Below, one piece after another: positions 44,721 through 53,980 of a stretch of DNA of 64,000 nucleotides. The stretch covers positions 19,584-83,583 of IMG/VR virus record IMGVR_UViG_3300021963_005690; one strand, 5' to 3'. Within the stretch, counting starts at the first letter, position 1; each line of letters starts with the position of its first letter. Source of the DNA: a virus. A model generated the notes under the pieces. It did not search any database, was not told the DNA's origin, and saw only the letters and a list, made by a program, of their open reading frames with translations. Both the position numbers and the translations under genes were made by a program.

Positions 44721-46030
44721 TTATGTAACAATTCTTTTAATTCAGCCATAGTAGAATTCCAATTATCATATTCTGTTTGACGTATAATTTGTAAATTGTT
44801 ACTATACCATTTGCTATAATTACCAGGTATTGCCCAAGTGTAATAATTTAAGATAGGTACACATACATATGTTTTTTTATCCATTGCCGCTGCCGCATGT
44901 GCCAATGATGTACAGCTAGAAACAATAATATCCATTTGATCAATATAATCTAAAGTGTCTTCCCAAGAATTAATTTTATCTTTAAGATTGATTACTCTAG
45001 GATGATAAAAATCTTCATCAAGGTGAAACGAGTAAATTGTATAATCTTCTGGTATAGCATTTATTGTATCTTCCCAGGGAATAGTTCTATGCAAGTCTTG
45101 ATCATATTTAGGATTACCCATTGTTTTAATGCCAACTTTTTTATTTCCCGGCAATTGTTTTTTAACACGTAAGGGGGTAATATATGGTCCATACCACAAG
45201 TCCTCTTGTTCAAGTTCTAAATAACAAGGTACGGGCATGGCGTAGCACCATAACCAATCAGGTTTATATTCTTTCAAATTCGTGATTGTTTCAAAACCTG
45301 CACGTCTAAATATACTTGCCAAATCTTCTTTTGTTGTATACCATATAGGTTTCATTCCTTTATCTCTGAGATGTTTTGCAAATCTAACAGATATAATTTC
45401 ATCTCCCATGCCACCCTCAGAACATATAAGAATAGTCTTACCGGGTATTATGGTGCCAGTAAAATTATTTTCTTTTGGTAAATTATAGCTTTCCCATATG
45501 TTTAACTCTCTACCAGCAAGCAATACTTTTCGTAGTCCTGGTCTAAAATTACCAGCACTCAACTCATATGTACCAAGATTAAACGTAACTCTTTTATCAA
45601 CATCTTTTGTTCTAGGTTGAGTTAATATATTTCTAAGTATTTTTTCACCGATTGGTTTTTGATTTAATAAAAAGTAAACCATTGCCTTATCCATTTGATT
45701 TGGGTGGTCATTTGGTTTTTCTTTTTCATTAATCAAAATGTATTCTAATGCTTCTATAGGTTGATTTAAATTCAGATGGGCACGAATAATATTTACACGT
45801 GCAGTATATCGTGTTTCATCATCTGTACATAAGTTATAAATTTTATGAGCAAGTTCTAATGTGTCGTTGAATTCACGAATATCGGCATATAATTTACCAA
45901 TTTGATCTATATGGTCTATTGTACTAGCATAGGGTTTTAGCAAATCTAAAACAATTTTAGCTTTATTATTTTCTTTTAAGTCTATAAAAAATTCAACCGT
46001 TGATAATGGGGTTTTAGCTATTTGAGTCAT
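44717..46030 (-). CDS. TPR protein with GT9/GT41-like glycosyltransferase domain
   Basis: 437 residues. The first about 180 residues are tetratricopeptide-like helices (KAKIVLDLLKPYASTID; NLGTYELSAGNFRPGL). The C-terminal half has a Rossmann pair ILICSEGGMGDEIISVRFA and IWYTTKEDLASIFRRAG, then DQMDIIVSSCTSLAHAAAAMDKKTYVCVP (about 365-393), the nucleotide-binding region of GT9 heptosyltransferases. With the ADP-heptose genes nearby it is a good candidate heptosyltransferase. Confidence 0.78.
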   Translation of the reverse strand: MTQIAKTPLSTVEFFIDLKENNKAKIVLDLLKPYASTIDHIDQIGKLYADIREFNDTLELAHKIYNLCTDDETRYTARVNIIRAHLNLNQPIEALEYILINEKEKPNDHPNQMDKAMVYFLLNQKPIGEKILRNILTQPRTKDVDKRVTFNLGTYELSAGNFRPGLRKVLLAGRELNIWESYNLPKENNFTGTIIPGKTILICSEGGMGDEIISVRFAKHLRDKGMKPIWYTTKEDLASIFRRAGFETITNLKEYKPDWLWCYAMPVPCYLELEQEDLWYGPYITPLRVKKQLPGNKKVGIKTMGNPKYDQDLHRTIPWEDTINAIPEDYTIYSFHLDEDFYHPRVINLKDKINSWEDTLDYIDQMDIIVSSCTSLAHAAAAMDKKTYVCVPILNYYTWAIPGNYSKWYSNNLQIIRQTEYDNWNSTMAELKELLHK

Positions 46031-46571
46031 CTTTAATTACCTTTAGTATCATTTCCATAGTACCTATAACATTATTAGTTGTTCTTAAAATATGATTAAT
46101 TTGTTCTTCTGGCATAGTTTTAAACGTTTCTTCATAATAAGGATCATAGTGCAATCTATGTGCTATCATTTCAAAATCCACATTATTAATAATGGCAACA
46201 GGAGTTTCATTTCCATTGTTCATAATATCTCTTAAATTGTGCTTGCGAGAAAACATATTCAATGTTTCTGGATAGATTGGTCTTCTATGAGTCGGATCAA
46301 TTAAAAAAGTATCATGTCTAGGATGAGGTACTTCTATATGTATAGTAGCACCATTCTTACATACCCGATATAATTCTTTCATACAATGAAAAAATCCTTC
46401 ACCTAGATGTTCTAATATATGAATAGCCCTAACTTCATCTACAGTAGAATCGTTAAATGGAAATTCATCTTTTTCAAGATCAACTACGTAATCCGGTTTA
46501 CATGCTGGGCTTGAATCTATATTTACAAATCCAGGTACTTTTTTATATCCTGATCCTATATTAATTTTCAT
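46014..46571 (-). CDS. SAM-dependent methyltransferase
   Basis: 185 residues. MKINIGSGYKKVPGFVNIDSS (motif I GSG and NID), PDYVVDLE, DEVRAIHILEHLG and LYRVCKNGATIHIEVP form a class I methyltransferase of the glycan/SAM type. It is a paralogue of the next upstream gene, with which it shares KINIGSGY/NLGSGY, ILEHL/VLEHIG and DPTH(R/K)R. The pair overlap by 11 bases. Confidence 0.85.
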   Translation of the reverse strand: MKINIGSGYKKVPGFVNIDSSPACKPDYVVDLEKDEFPFNDSTVDEVRAIHILEHLGEGFFHCMKELYRVCKNGATIHIEVPHPRHDTFLIDPTHRRPIYPETLNMFSRKHNLRDIMNNGNETPVAIINNVDFEMIAHRLHYDPYYEETFKTMPEEQINHILRTTNNVIGTMEMILKVIKDDSNS

Positions 46572-47112
46572 TTTTTATTACTTTCATAAACATATGTGTT
46601 TCAATATACACATTATTAAAATTGTCAGATACCATTTGTATTTCTTCCGGGGACATGGATTTAAATCTTTCTTCCCAAACTGGTCTAGCAATATTTCTGT
46701 ATTTTACTACTTCAAAATCTACATTAAGCTTTAATCCAAATCCAGAAGATGAATTAAATTGTTCTATATGCCATTGATTATATGATTTAGAAAATAATAG
46801 AAACTGATCCATTGTCAATGTACGTTTATGAGTTGGGTCCATATGCTGTACATCTGAACGATGATGTGGGAATTTAATATCCAATGACGCATCATGTTTA
46901 CATACACGATAAAGCTCCTTCATTAGATTTAAAAAATTATCACCTATATGTTCTAATACATGATGCGCTCTTATTTCGGATACTGAAGAATCTTCAAATG
47001 GCAATGGTTCATGTTCAAAATCAACAATATAGTCTGGATTTACTAATGGATCGTGGTCTACATTTAAATACCCGTCAAATCGAGTATATCCACTACCTAA
47101 ATTAATTTTCAT
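46561..47112 (-). CDS. SAM-dependent methyltransferase
   Basis: 183 residues from MKINLGSGYTRFDG, with AGGAAA upstream; the longer frame is inside the previous gene. Motif I NLGSGY, NVDHDPLVNPDY, VSEIRAHHVLEHIGDNF and ELYRVCKHDASLDIKFPHH match the neighbour. Both carry C-terminal blocks differing in detail, so they may have distinct acceptors. Likely to methylate a sugar or small molecule. Confidence 0.85.
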   Translation of the reverse strand: MKINLGSGYTRFDGYLNVDHDPLVNPDYIVDFEHEPLPFEDSSVSEIRAHHVLEHIGDNFLNLMKELYRVCKHDASLDIKFPHHRSDVQHMDPTHKRTLTMDQFLLFSKSYNQWHIEQFNSSSGFGLKLNVDFEVVKYRNIARPVWEERFKSMSPEEIQMVSDNFNNVYIETHMFMKVIKNEN

Positions 47113-47647
47113 TTGTTTCCTGTTCTGGTTTTTTACCAATCAGTCTATAATATTGTACAAGACCATCTTCAATTGAATGGAATAACCAAGGTCTAAAAAT
47201 AACACCTTGATTAGGTTCTAATCGAATATTCACGCATACATCCCATTCCATCATGTTTCTGTAATTAAACTTATATCCATCTAATGCACTTCTAGCATTT
47301 ACTTTACTTAATGGGCCGGCTTCTAAATGATTGTATAAATTGAATGTAGTAGGTTCAAGAGCTACGATGAAACACCATTCAGTTAAATCATCAAATTCTT
47401 CAAAATGGATAATACAATTCATTGGTCGTCTGAATATACCTGAACGAACCTGATCTACAATAACTTCTTCTCCGATCACGTTACTAAAAACAGGATCTAG
47501 TCCCGGAAAAACTAAATTAAAATTATCTATCTCTAAACCATATTGTTTTTCTACAAATTGTAAATTCCTACTTATCATATATAATTTATGAGCATCATCA
47601 TCTGGAAAAAAATCATCTGCATGTATTAACTTAACTTCTTTACTCAT
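47102..47647 (-). CDS. Double-stranded beta-helix (cupin/oxygenase-like) protein
   Basis: 181 residues. PMNCIIHFEEFDDLTEWCFIV has an H-x-E pair and NQGVIFRPWLFHSIEDGLVQYYRLIG supplies the distal His and Arg. Other parts are beta-rich. Resembles Fe(II)/2OG-type folds but is weaker than the other candidates in this window. Confidence 0.6.
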   Translation of the reverse strand: MSKEVKLIHADDFFPDDDAHKLYMISRNLQFVEKQYGLEIDNFNLVFPGLDPVFSNVIGEEVIVDQVRSGIFRRPMNCIIHFEEFDDLTEWCFIVALEPTTFNLYNHLEAGPLSKVNARSALDGYKFNYRNMMEWDVCVNIRLEPNQGVIFRPWLFHSIEDGLVQYYRLIGKKPEQETNEN

Positions 47648-48442
47648 TTATCCCACCAACAGTAACTCATTATCAATCTTATTAAAAAATTCTAATAAAT
47701 CCTTACTTAATATTTGTGTAGGGTCATTACTAGTTTTAGTAATTGTATCTCGTATATTATGTAGATTTTTGAATCCCCATGCATCATCCTTTTGTTCTCC
47801 GCAAGTATTTGAAATATTGTTATATGAATGTTGATATTCAGGTATCCCAAGAAAATTATATATGCGTTTCATTTGTGTTTCAGTATCATTAACTATATCA
47901 TCATAATTAACAATTAACAAATTGTCTCTATGATGTTCTAACCCATATTTTAATGATTCGTATGGGTCATTTGAATAATTATACCAAAGTTTCATTGCTC
48001 TATGATACGTATCGCATGGTAGTCCTAATTCTCTTAATTCCCTATCTACACTGTTGTGTGGGTCTTTTTCAATTAATTTTAAAAAAGAACAAATGTTTTC
48101 AGCGATAGGTCTATATGTACAGATAATTTTTGGATTATCTGTGATATGTGTTTTAATTTGTGTTACATTTCTTGGCCAGCCACGATGTTTATCAATAACA
48201 TATGGTTTATTAATATTAGCATAAAAAGTACTTGGTATATGATATTGAAGATTATTCAATGTTGTTTTTTTATCAAACGTATATTGAACTTCTACTTTGT
48301 TGTAAACCTCTTCAGTTAGACAAAAAATATCCATTAATGGACTTGTTGGTGATACATGTATGTCTGGGTTTTGATTTAAAATAGATCCTAATAGTGTGGA
48401 TCCTGACCGAGCTATACCCGATAAAAAAAACAATTGTTTCAT
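47648..48442 (-). CDS. Sulfotransferase
   Basis: 264 residues. LFFLSGIARSGSTLLGSIL (about residues 4-22) is the PAPS 5'-phosphosulfate loop and KIICTYRPIAENICSFLK the 3'-phosphate site; ENLLIVNYDDIVND-like LLIVNYDDIVNDTETQMKRI and LGIPEY match. Probably sulfates a sugar or host surface glycan. A late box lies upstream. Confidence 0.88.
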   Translation of the reverse strand: MKQLFFLSGIARSGSTLLGSILNQNPDIHVSPTSPLMDIFCLTEEVYNKVEVQYTFDKKTTLNNLQYHIPSTFYANINKPYVIDKHRGWPRNVTQIKTHITDNPKIICTYRPIAENICSFLKLIEKDPHNSVDRELRELGLPCDTYHRAMKLWYNYSNDPYESLKYGLEHHRDNLLIVNYDDIVNDTETQMKRIYNFLGIPEYQHSYNNISNTCGEQKDDAWGFKNLHNIRDTITKTSNDPTQILSKDLLEFFNKIDNELLLVG

Positions 48443-48463
48443 AATTTACTCACAGTTAGCAGT

Positions 48464-48470
48464 TATTTAG
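48464..48470 (-). promoter_or_regulatory. T4-type late box (leadered)
   Basis: CTAAATA 21 bases before the sulfotransferase ATG, with TGTGAG between. Confidence 0.5.
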
Positions 48471-48487
48471 TGAGTATGTACGTTATT

Positions 48488-48512
48488 AAAAAAATTAACG
48501 GGCGTACCGTTT
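48488..48512 (-). terminator. Rho-independent terminator
   Basis: Hairpin AACGG-TACGC-CCGTT followed on the minus strand by AATTTTTTT. It follows the first RCC1 gene. Confidence 0.85.
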
Positions 48513-48531
48513 TAATTATTTTTACAAAATA

Positions 48532-49716
48532 TTAAAAAGGAGCGTATAGGTAGATCATCCCTATAGCAAAATTTGTTCCAGCTGCTATAGAACTCCAATT
48601 AGTTCCACTTGCTATTGTTTGTACTGGACTTGATCTACTAATATTACTATTATTACCAAGTTCACCACTACCGCCAGTTCCCCACATCCATAATGTACCA
48701 TCTGTTTTTATAGCTCCGGTAAAATTGTATCCAGCCGAAGCCTGTCTCCAACCAGTTCCTCCACTAACAGTTTGCACAGGACTAGAACTATTAATAGTAG
48801 TATTATCACCAAGTTGACCATTATCATTTCGCCCCCAACCCCATAATGTCCCATCTGTTTTAATAGATAACATGAAACTATTTCCGTTACTAATACTACT
48901 CCAGTTAGTTCCACTTGCTATTGTTTGCACTGGACTTGATTGATTAATGGTAGTATTATTTCCTAAATCTCCAGATGAATTTCTACCCCATACCCACAAT
49001 GTGCCATCAGTTTTTATAGCAGCCGACGTGAATGCACCGGCTGCTATCTGATTCCAATTGGTTCCGCCGCCTATAACTTGATTTGGACTTGAAACTTTTA
49101 TTGTTGAATTAGTACCAAGCTGTCCGTAATTATTACCTCCCCATACCCATAACGTTCCGTCTGTTTTAGTTGCTAACGTATGAAGACCTCCGGCTGATAC
49201 ATTAAACCATGATGGGCCACCTGAAATGGTTTGTGTCGGATTTGCTCGTTGTGTTACTGAGTTGTCACCTAGTTGTCCCTGTGTGTTTCTACCCCAACAC
49301 CATAATGTGCCATCAGATTTAATTGCGGTAGTAAATTTATCTGTTGCAAGTCCATTACCAGTTGAACACGACACACTTTTCCAATTTGTTCCACCACTAC
49401 TAGTTTGAATAGGGCTTGATTGATTTGTTCCTGAACTTGCACCAAGTTGACCATAATTATTTCGTCCCCACATCCATAATGTACCGTCATCTTTAACTGA
49501 TCCACTAAATTCAAATCCTGCACTTGATTGTTTCCAATTAATTCCTCCAGAACTAGTTTGCACCGGTGAATAGTAAGTATCACCTATGGTACCAGTTCCA
49601 AGTTGTCCGTAATAATTACTTCCCCACCCCCACAATACACTTTGATTGAAAAAACTTCTAGGTACTAATACAGTATCGAGGTCTTGTCCATTAAATTTGA
49701 ATCCGTTATTTGCCAT
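48532..49716 (-). CDS. RCC1-repeat beta-propeller tail protein (7 repeats)
   Basis: 394 residues. After an N-terminal segment (NNGFKFNGQDLDTVLV) there are seven RCC1-like repeats, each with 'GTLW-W-GxNxxGQLG' and 'SSPVQTxSGGTNW', followed by a short C-tail. Seven repeats make one seven-bladed propeller. Probably a tail-associated receptor-binding protein; RCC1-like repeats occur in some aquatic phages. The conserved N-terminus (FxxNGxDxD...V) is shared with the other two RCC1 genes and with no other gene here. Confidence 0.85.
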   Translation of the reverse strand: MANNGFKFNGQDLDTVLVPRSFFNQSVLWGWGSNYYGQLGTGTIGDTYYSPVQTSSGGINWKQSSAGFEFSGSVKDDGTLWMWGRNNYGQLGASSGTNQSSPIQTSSGGTNWKSVSCSTGNGLATDKFTTAIKSDGTLWCWGRNTQGQLGDNSVTQRANPTQTISGGPSWFNVSAGGLHTLATKTDGTLWVWGGNNYGQLGTNSTIKVSSPNQVIGGGTNWNQIAAGAFTSAAIKTDGTLWVWGRNSSGDLGNNTTINQSSPVQTIASGTNWSSISNGNSFMLSIKTDGTLWGWGRNDNGQLGDNTTINSSSPVQTVSGGTGWRQASAGYNFTGAIKTDGTLWMWGTGGSGELGNNSNISRSSPVQTIASGTNWSSIAAGTNFAIGMIYLYAPF

Positions 49717-49764
49717 TACGTATTACCTAAATTATAAATTAATATGTTATGATTATTCATATTT

Positions 49765-50988
49765 TTACATATTATACATGTTAAAATCTCTAATTGAGGC
49801 GACGCCTAGGGTAGATGCTGAACATTGTGTCCAATTATATCCACTAGCTATAGTCTGTATCGGGCTTGATATATTTGCGGAGAAACCCGGAGCTCCGGCT
49901 GCTCCAGATTGATTATCTCCCCAAATCCACAATGATCCGTCAGTTTTAATTGCAGCTCTTGGACCGTTTCCCATTGAGATTTGTTTCCAATTTGTGCCTC
50001 CTGATATAGATTGCACTGGGCTAGATTCAGGATTAATAGAGGGATTACTACCGCCGAGTTGACCATTAAAATTTCTTCCCCAAAGCCATAATGTTCCATC
50101 AGATTTTATCCCTGCACAGGCAGTTGGTCCTGCAGAAACTGATACCCAATTTGTTCCGCCGGCAACAGTTTGCACTGGACTTGAACTTCTAGGAGTAGTA
50201 TTAATACCTAGTTGACTGTTTGAGTTTTCTCCCCAACCCCATAATGTTCCATCTGTTTTTATAGCTGCCATAATACCAGTTGTTCCACCGGGCGCTGCAC
50301 CAGCCGCTGAAATTAGTCTCCAATTAGTTCCGCCGGAAATAGTTTGTATTGGACTGGACCTATTAATAGTATTACCGGTACCAAGTTGACCATTATTGTT
50401 TCTTCCCCAAACCCATAATGTACCATCTGTTTTTATAGCCCCCATAAAGAAACCGGAATTTGATACTTGTTTCCAAATTGCTGTACCTGAAACTGTTTGA
50501 ACAGGACTAGAACTATTAATAATAGAATTACGGCCAAGCTGACCATAATTATTGAGACCCCATGTCCATAATGTACCATCTGTTTTAATTGCCGCAGTCG
50601 TACTGTTATTAGTTGAAACTTGTTTCCAATTGGTGCCTCCAGTACTAGTTTGTACAGGACTTGATTGAATTGTAGTGTTTAGATTTCCTAATTGACCATT
50701 GTTATTACTTCCCCACATCCATAATCTACCGTCTGTTTTTATAGAGCCTGTAATTTCTGAGCCACACGAAACTTGGCTCCAATTTGAACCGGAAGCAATA
50801 GTTTGTACTGGGCTAGATACATTTGTTGAGGTATTATTACCTAATACACCTGATTGACCTGTACCCCAAAGATACAATCCAGACATTTTAAATGTATTAA
50901 CTAATTCTGGATATCTATCTATAAGGTATGATTTGGTTACGTATATTTTATCAACATCAGTTCCATTATAATTGAAATTAGTTGGCAT
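49765..50988 (-). CDS. RCC1-repeat beta-propeller tail protein (7 repeats)
   Basis: 407 residues. N-terminus MPTNFNYNGTDVDKIYVTKSY, then seven RCC1 repeats (GLYLWG..., GRLWMWG..., five GTLW/GSLW units). The repeat linker SSPVQT..SGGTNW is nearly the same as in the flanking paralogues. Last repeat GSLWIWGDNQSGAAG is divergent. It lies one base after the DUF4376-like gene and probably is co-transcribed. Confidence 0.85.
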   Translation of the reverse strand: MPTNFNYNGTDVDKIYVTKSYLIDRYPELVNTFKMSGLYLWGTGQSGVLGNNTSTNVSSPVQTIASGSNWSQVSCGSEITGSIKTDGRLWMWGSNNNGQLGNLNTTIQSSPVQTSTGGTNWKQVSTNNSTTAAIKTDGTLWTWGLNNYGQLGRNSIINSSSPVQTVSGTAIWKQVSNSGFFMGAIKTDGTLWVWGRNNNGQLGTGNTINRSSPIQTISGGTNWRLISAAGAAPGGTTGIMAAIKTDGTLWGWGENSNSQLGINTTPRSSSPVQTVAGGTNWVSVSAGPTACAGIKSDGTLWLWGRNFNGQLGGSNPSINPESSPVQSISGGTNWKQISMGNGPRAAIKTDGSLWIWGDNQSGAAGAPGFSANISSPIQTIASGYNWTQCSASTLGVASIRDFNMYNM

Positions 50989-50989
50989 T

Positions 50990-51613
50990 TTATTCCTTTA
51001 TGACAATAGATTCAATAGTTTCAAGTGTTGCTAAATTAATTTCATCATTTTTATTTGATTCCCATTCAAATGATTTTTGAAAGTGATCGACTATTTTATT
51101 AAAAATTATTGATAGATGTTCGTTTGTTAATGTAATCCAAGTGTGTTGATCTATTTTCCAATTTATATTAGTAGCACCGGCTGTTACATAATTAAGGAAA
51201 GACATTCTTGTTAAAGGATCTGTGGGGAACTTATATGTATTACCATTTATTTCTACCTCAACCCCACTATGTAATTTTTCCCAACGTACATCTGCAATTT
51301 CTTGTTTTAAAAAGTTTCTTATAGCTTCTAACGAATATGATTCTACAGTCATACTAGAAATTGCATGTGTATCAGTAAATGTCCAAAAAGGTCCATGTAG
51401 ATATTGTGTTCTTGTATTATATTCAGGATTAGGTTCACTATCAACCGGATATATTTTTATTTCATCATTAACTGTAACAACTTTGTTGTCATCATTTTTT
51501 AAATCTAACACAGTAGATATTTCACAATCGTCATTAATTACTTCTGAAAAGCGCCTGGCATTCCAAATCATTGGTCCTAAAATTACTCTTCCATTATAAA
51601 CTATTACAAACAT
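50990..51613 (-). CDS. DUF4376-like tail fibre accessory protein
   Basis: 207 residues. The C-terminal half ADVRWEKLHSGVEVEINGN, FPTDPLTRMSFLNYV and WKIDQHTWITLTNEHL matches the DUF4376 pattern found next to phage tail fibres (R-W..E..G....T...-D..S). It lies between two RCC1 genes and may be an attachment or assembly factor for them. Confidence 0.7.
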   Translation of the reverse strand: MFVIVYNGRVILGPMIWNARRFSEVINDDCEISTVLDLKNDDNKVVTVNDEIKIYPVDSEPNPEYNTRTQYLHGPFWTFTDTHAISSMTVESYSLEAIRNFLKQEIADVRWEKLHSGVEVEINGNTYKFPTDPLTRMSFLNYVTAGATNINWKIDQHTWITLTNEHLSIIFNKIVDHFQKSFEWESNKNDEINLATLETIESIVIKE

Positions 51614-51637
51614 TTTTATTCCTTAAAATTATATTTA

Positions 51638-53974
51638 TCAACTTGGATACAAATTATATGCATCATAGAAATATATACCTTGCATAATATATTCACCTAC
51701 TGAAATTGATTTCCAATTATTTCCACCTGCAATAGTTTGAATAGGGCTTGACCTATTAATAATAGTATTATTACCTAGTTGACCTTGGGTATTTTTGCCC
51801 CAGGTCCACAAGGTACCGTCTGTTTTTATTCCAGCTGAAAAATTAGCTCCCATAGAAACAAATTTCCAGTTTGTTCCACCTGAAATAGTTTGTACCGGGC
51901 TTGATGTATTAGCTGTACCATTATTTCCTAAAGCACCATCCGTATTTGAGCCCCACGTCCATAATGTTCCATTTAGTTTTATGGCGGCTGTATTTATATT
52001 TCCGGCTGCAACTTGAAGCCAATCAGTACCACCCGAAACAGTTTGTACTGGGATTGATTTACTAGTTATACTATTATCACCTAATTGTCCTTCATTGTTT
52101 CTTCCCCAAGTCCATAGTGTGCCATCTGTTTTTATAGCAGCCATATGCTGGCCCTGATTAGCCATAGATACCTGTAGCCAATTGGAAGCAACTGCTGGCC
52201 ATGCCGCAGGTATAGTAATATTAGTTGTGACATTAACTAGAATCTGAGTCATTTGACCCTGATTATCCTGAGTTCCCCATAAATATAACGATCCATTTAT
52301 TTTTATTGCCCCATTCATGAAACTACCTAGCCTGATACACTTATTCCAATCTGTACCTACCCCGTTTGCTGTAGTACCAGATGCTTCGTTTGAACCAACA
52401 GGCGTGGGTGTAGTTCTTGTTATTTGAGCACCGTCACCTATCAGAGAAAAACTTCCTAATCCCCAGGTCCATAATGTATTATCTGTTTTTATGGCTGTAG
52501 TGTTGCCCCGACTATTATCTTTTTGAACGTCTTTCCAATTAGTTCCAGCACTGGATGTCTGTACTGGACTAGACCTAGAAATAGTAGTATTATCACCAAG
52601 TTGACCGTAACCATTGTTGCCCCAACTCCATAATCTACCGTCTGTTTTAATTGCGGATGCATTGTAGTTGCCACCTGCTACTTGTCTCCAATTATTACCG
52701 CCGGAAATAGTTTGTACTGGACTGTTTTTACTAATGCCAGTGTTATCGCCAAGGGCTCCTCCAGAGCCATTTCCCCATGCCCATAATGTGCCATCTGTTT
52801 TAATTGCGTAAGCTGTAAATCTGCCAGCAGAACTTCTCCTATTAGTAGACCAATCCCAATTTGTACCCCCTGCAATTGTTTGTACCGGACTTGATCTACT
52901 AGTGTTGGTTCCATCACCGAGTTGACCATAGTTATTAGTTCCCCAAGTCCATAATGTACCGTCTGACTTTACCCCAATAGCATAACTGCCTATAGCAGAA
53001 GGATCACATAGATATATCTGTTTCCAATTGGTTCCGGAACTAATAGTTTGTATCGGGCTAGATACGTCAATATTAGCACCATTACCGAGTTGACCTTCGG
53101 AATTTCTGCCCCAAAGCCACAATGTTCCATCACTTTTTATTCCTGCCGATTGTTGATAACCAGTCGCAATTTGTATCCAATTTGTTCCTCCGGAAATAGT
53201 TTGAACCGGTGAATCAACACTAATCGTATTGTTGGTACCTAGTTGACCTCTAGCATTTCTTCCCCAACCCCATAATGTACCGTCAGTTTTTAAGGCGATA
53301 GTTTGGGTGTTGCAGGTAACTACCTCACTCCAACCTCCTGCCGCTATATCCACTGGTATTTGTTGATTAACAGTATTACCAATACCAAGCTGACCATGAT
53401 TATTGCGACCCCATGTCCATAAACTGTTATTTGTTTTTATGGCTCCGAGTGAGTCAACACCGGTCGTAACTATAGCCCAATTGGTTCCTCCAATAATAGT
53501 TTGAACCGGGCTAGACCTACTGTAGCCATTTGTATATATAGCTAGTTGGCCATAGTTATTTCTTCCCCACGTCCATAGTTGTCCATTTTGTTTTACTGCC
53601 GCAGTATTATCTTGTCCGCATGCGACTGTTCTCCAATTGGTTCCGCCGCTTGTAACTTGATTTGGACTTGATCTATTAATAGTAGTACCGCTACCTAGCT
53701 GTCCGTAATTATTGATTCCCCAAGTCCATAATGTACCGTCAGTTTTTACAGATGCAGCATGGCGTTGTCCACTTACCGCATTTAGCCAATTTGTTCCACC
53801 CGCAGCAGTTTGCACTGGACTGGATCTATAAATAACATTATTAGTTCCTAATAGGCCCGAGAAGTTTTCTCCCCATCCCCACAACGAACCAGTAATAACA
53901 AATTGATTTAAGTACGCTTGAGATATATAATAGTTGTCAAAAGAAGTACCATTTACACTAAAATTTGTTGACAT
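51638..53974 (-). CDS. RCC1-repeat beta-propeller tail protein (14 repeats)
   Basis: 778 residues, N-terminus MSTNFSVNGTSFDNYYISQAY then fourteen RCC1 repeats. Fourteen is exactly twice seven, consistent with two tandem propellers in one chain. Repeats 10 and 11 are the most divergent and contain insertions (NEASGTTANGVGTDW; LYLWGTQDNQGQM), the rest differ mostly at loop positions. C-terminus FYDAYNLYPS. Likely a major adhesin next to the S74 tail fibre. Confidence 0.87.
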   Translation of the reverse strand: MSTNFSVNGTSFDNYYISQAYLNQFVITGSLWGWGENFSGLLGTNNVIYRSSPVQTAAGGTNWLNAVSGQRHAASVKTDGTLWTWGINNYGQLGSGTTINRSSPNQVTSGGTNWRTVACGQDNTAAVKQNGQLWTWGRNNYGQLAIYTNGYSRSSPVQTIIGGTNWAIVTTGVDSLGAIKTNNSLWTWGRNNHGQLGIGNTVNQQIPVDIAAGGWSEVVTCNTQTIALKTDGTLWGWGRNARGQLGTNNTISVDSPVQTISGGTNWIQIATGYQQSAGIKSDGTLWLWGRNSEGQLGNGANIDVSSPIQTISSGTNWKQIYLCDPSAIGSYAIGVKSDGTLWTWGTNNYGQLGDGTNTSRSSPVQTIAGGTNWDWSTNRRSSAGRFTAYAIKTDGTLWAWGNGSGGALGDNTGISKNSPVQTISGGNNWRQVAGGNYNASAIKTDGRLWSWGNNGYGQLGDNTTISRSSPVQTSSAGTNWKDVQKDNSRGNTTAIKTDNTLWTWGLGSFSLIGDGAQITRTTPTPVGSNEASGTTANGVGTDWNKCIRLGSFMNGAIKINGSLYLWGTQDNQGQMTQILVNVTTNITIPAAWPAVASNWLQVSMANQGQHMAAIKTDGTLWTWGRNNEGQLGDNSITSKSIPVQTVSGGTDWLQVAAGNINTAAIKLNGTLWTWGSNTDGALGNNGTANTSSPVQTISGGTNWKFVSMGANFSAGIKTDGTLWTWGKNTQGQLGNNTIINRSSPIQTIAGGNNWKSISVGEYIMQGIYFYDAYNLYPS

Positions 53975-53980
53975 TTTATA

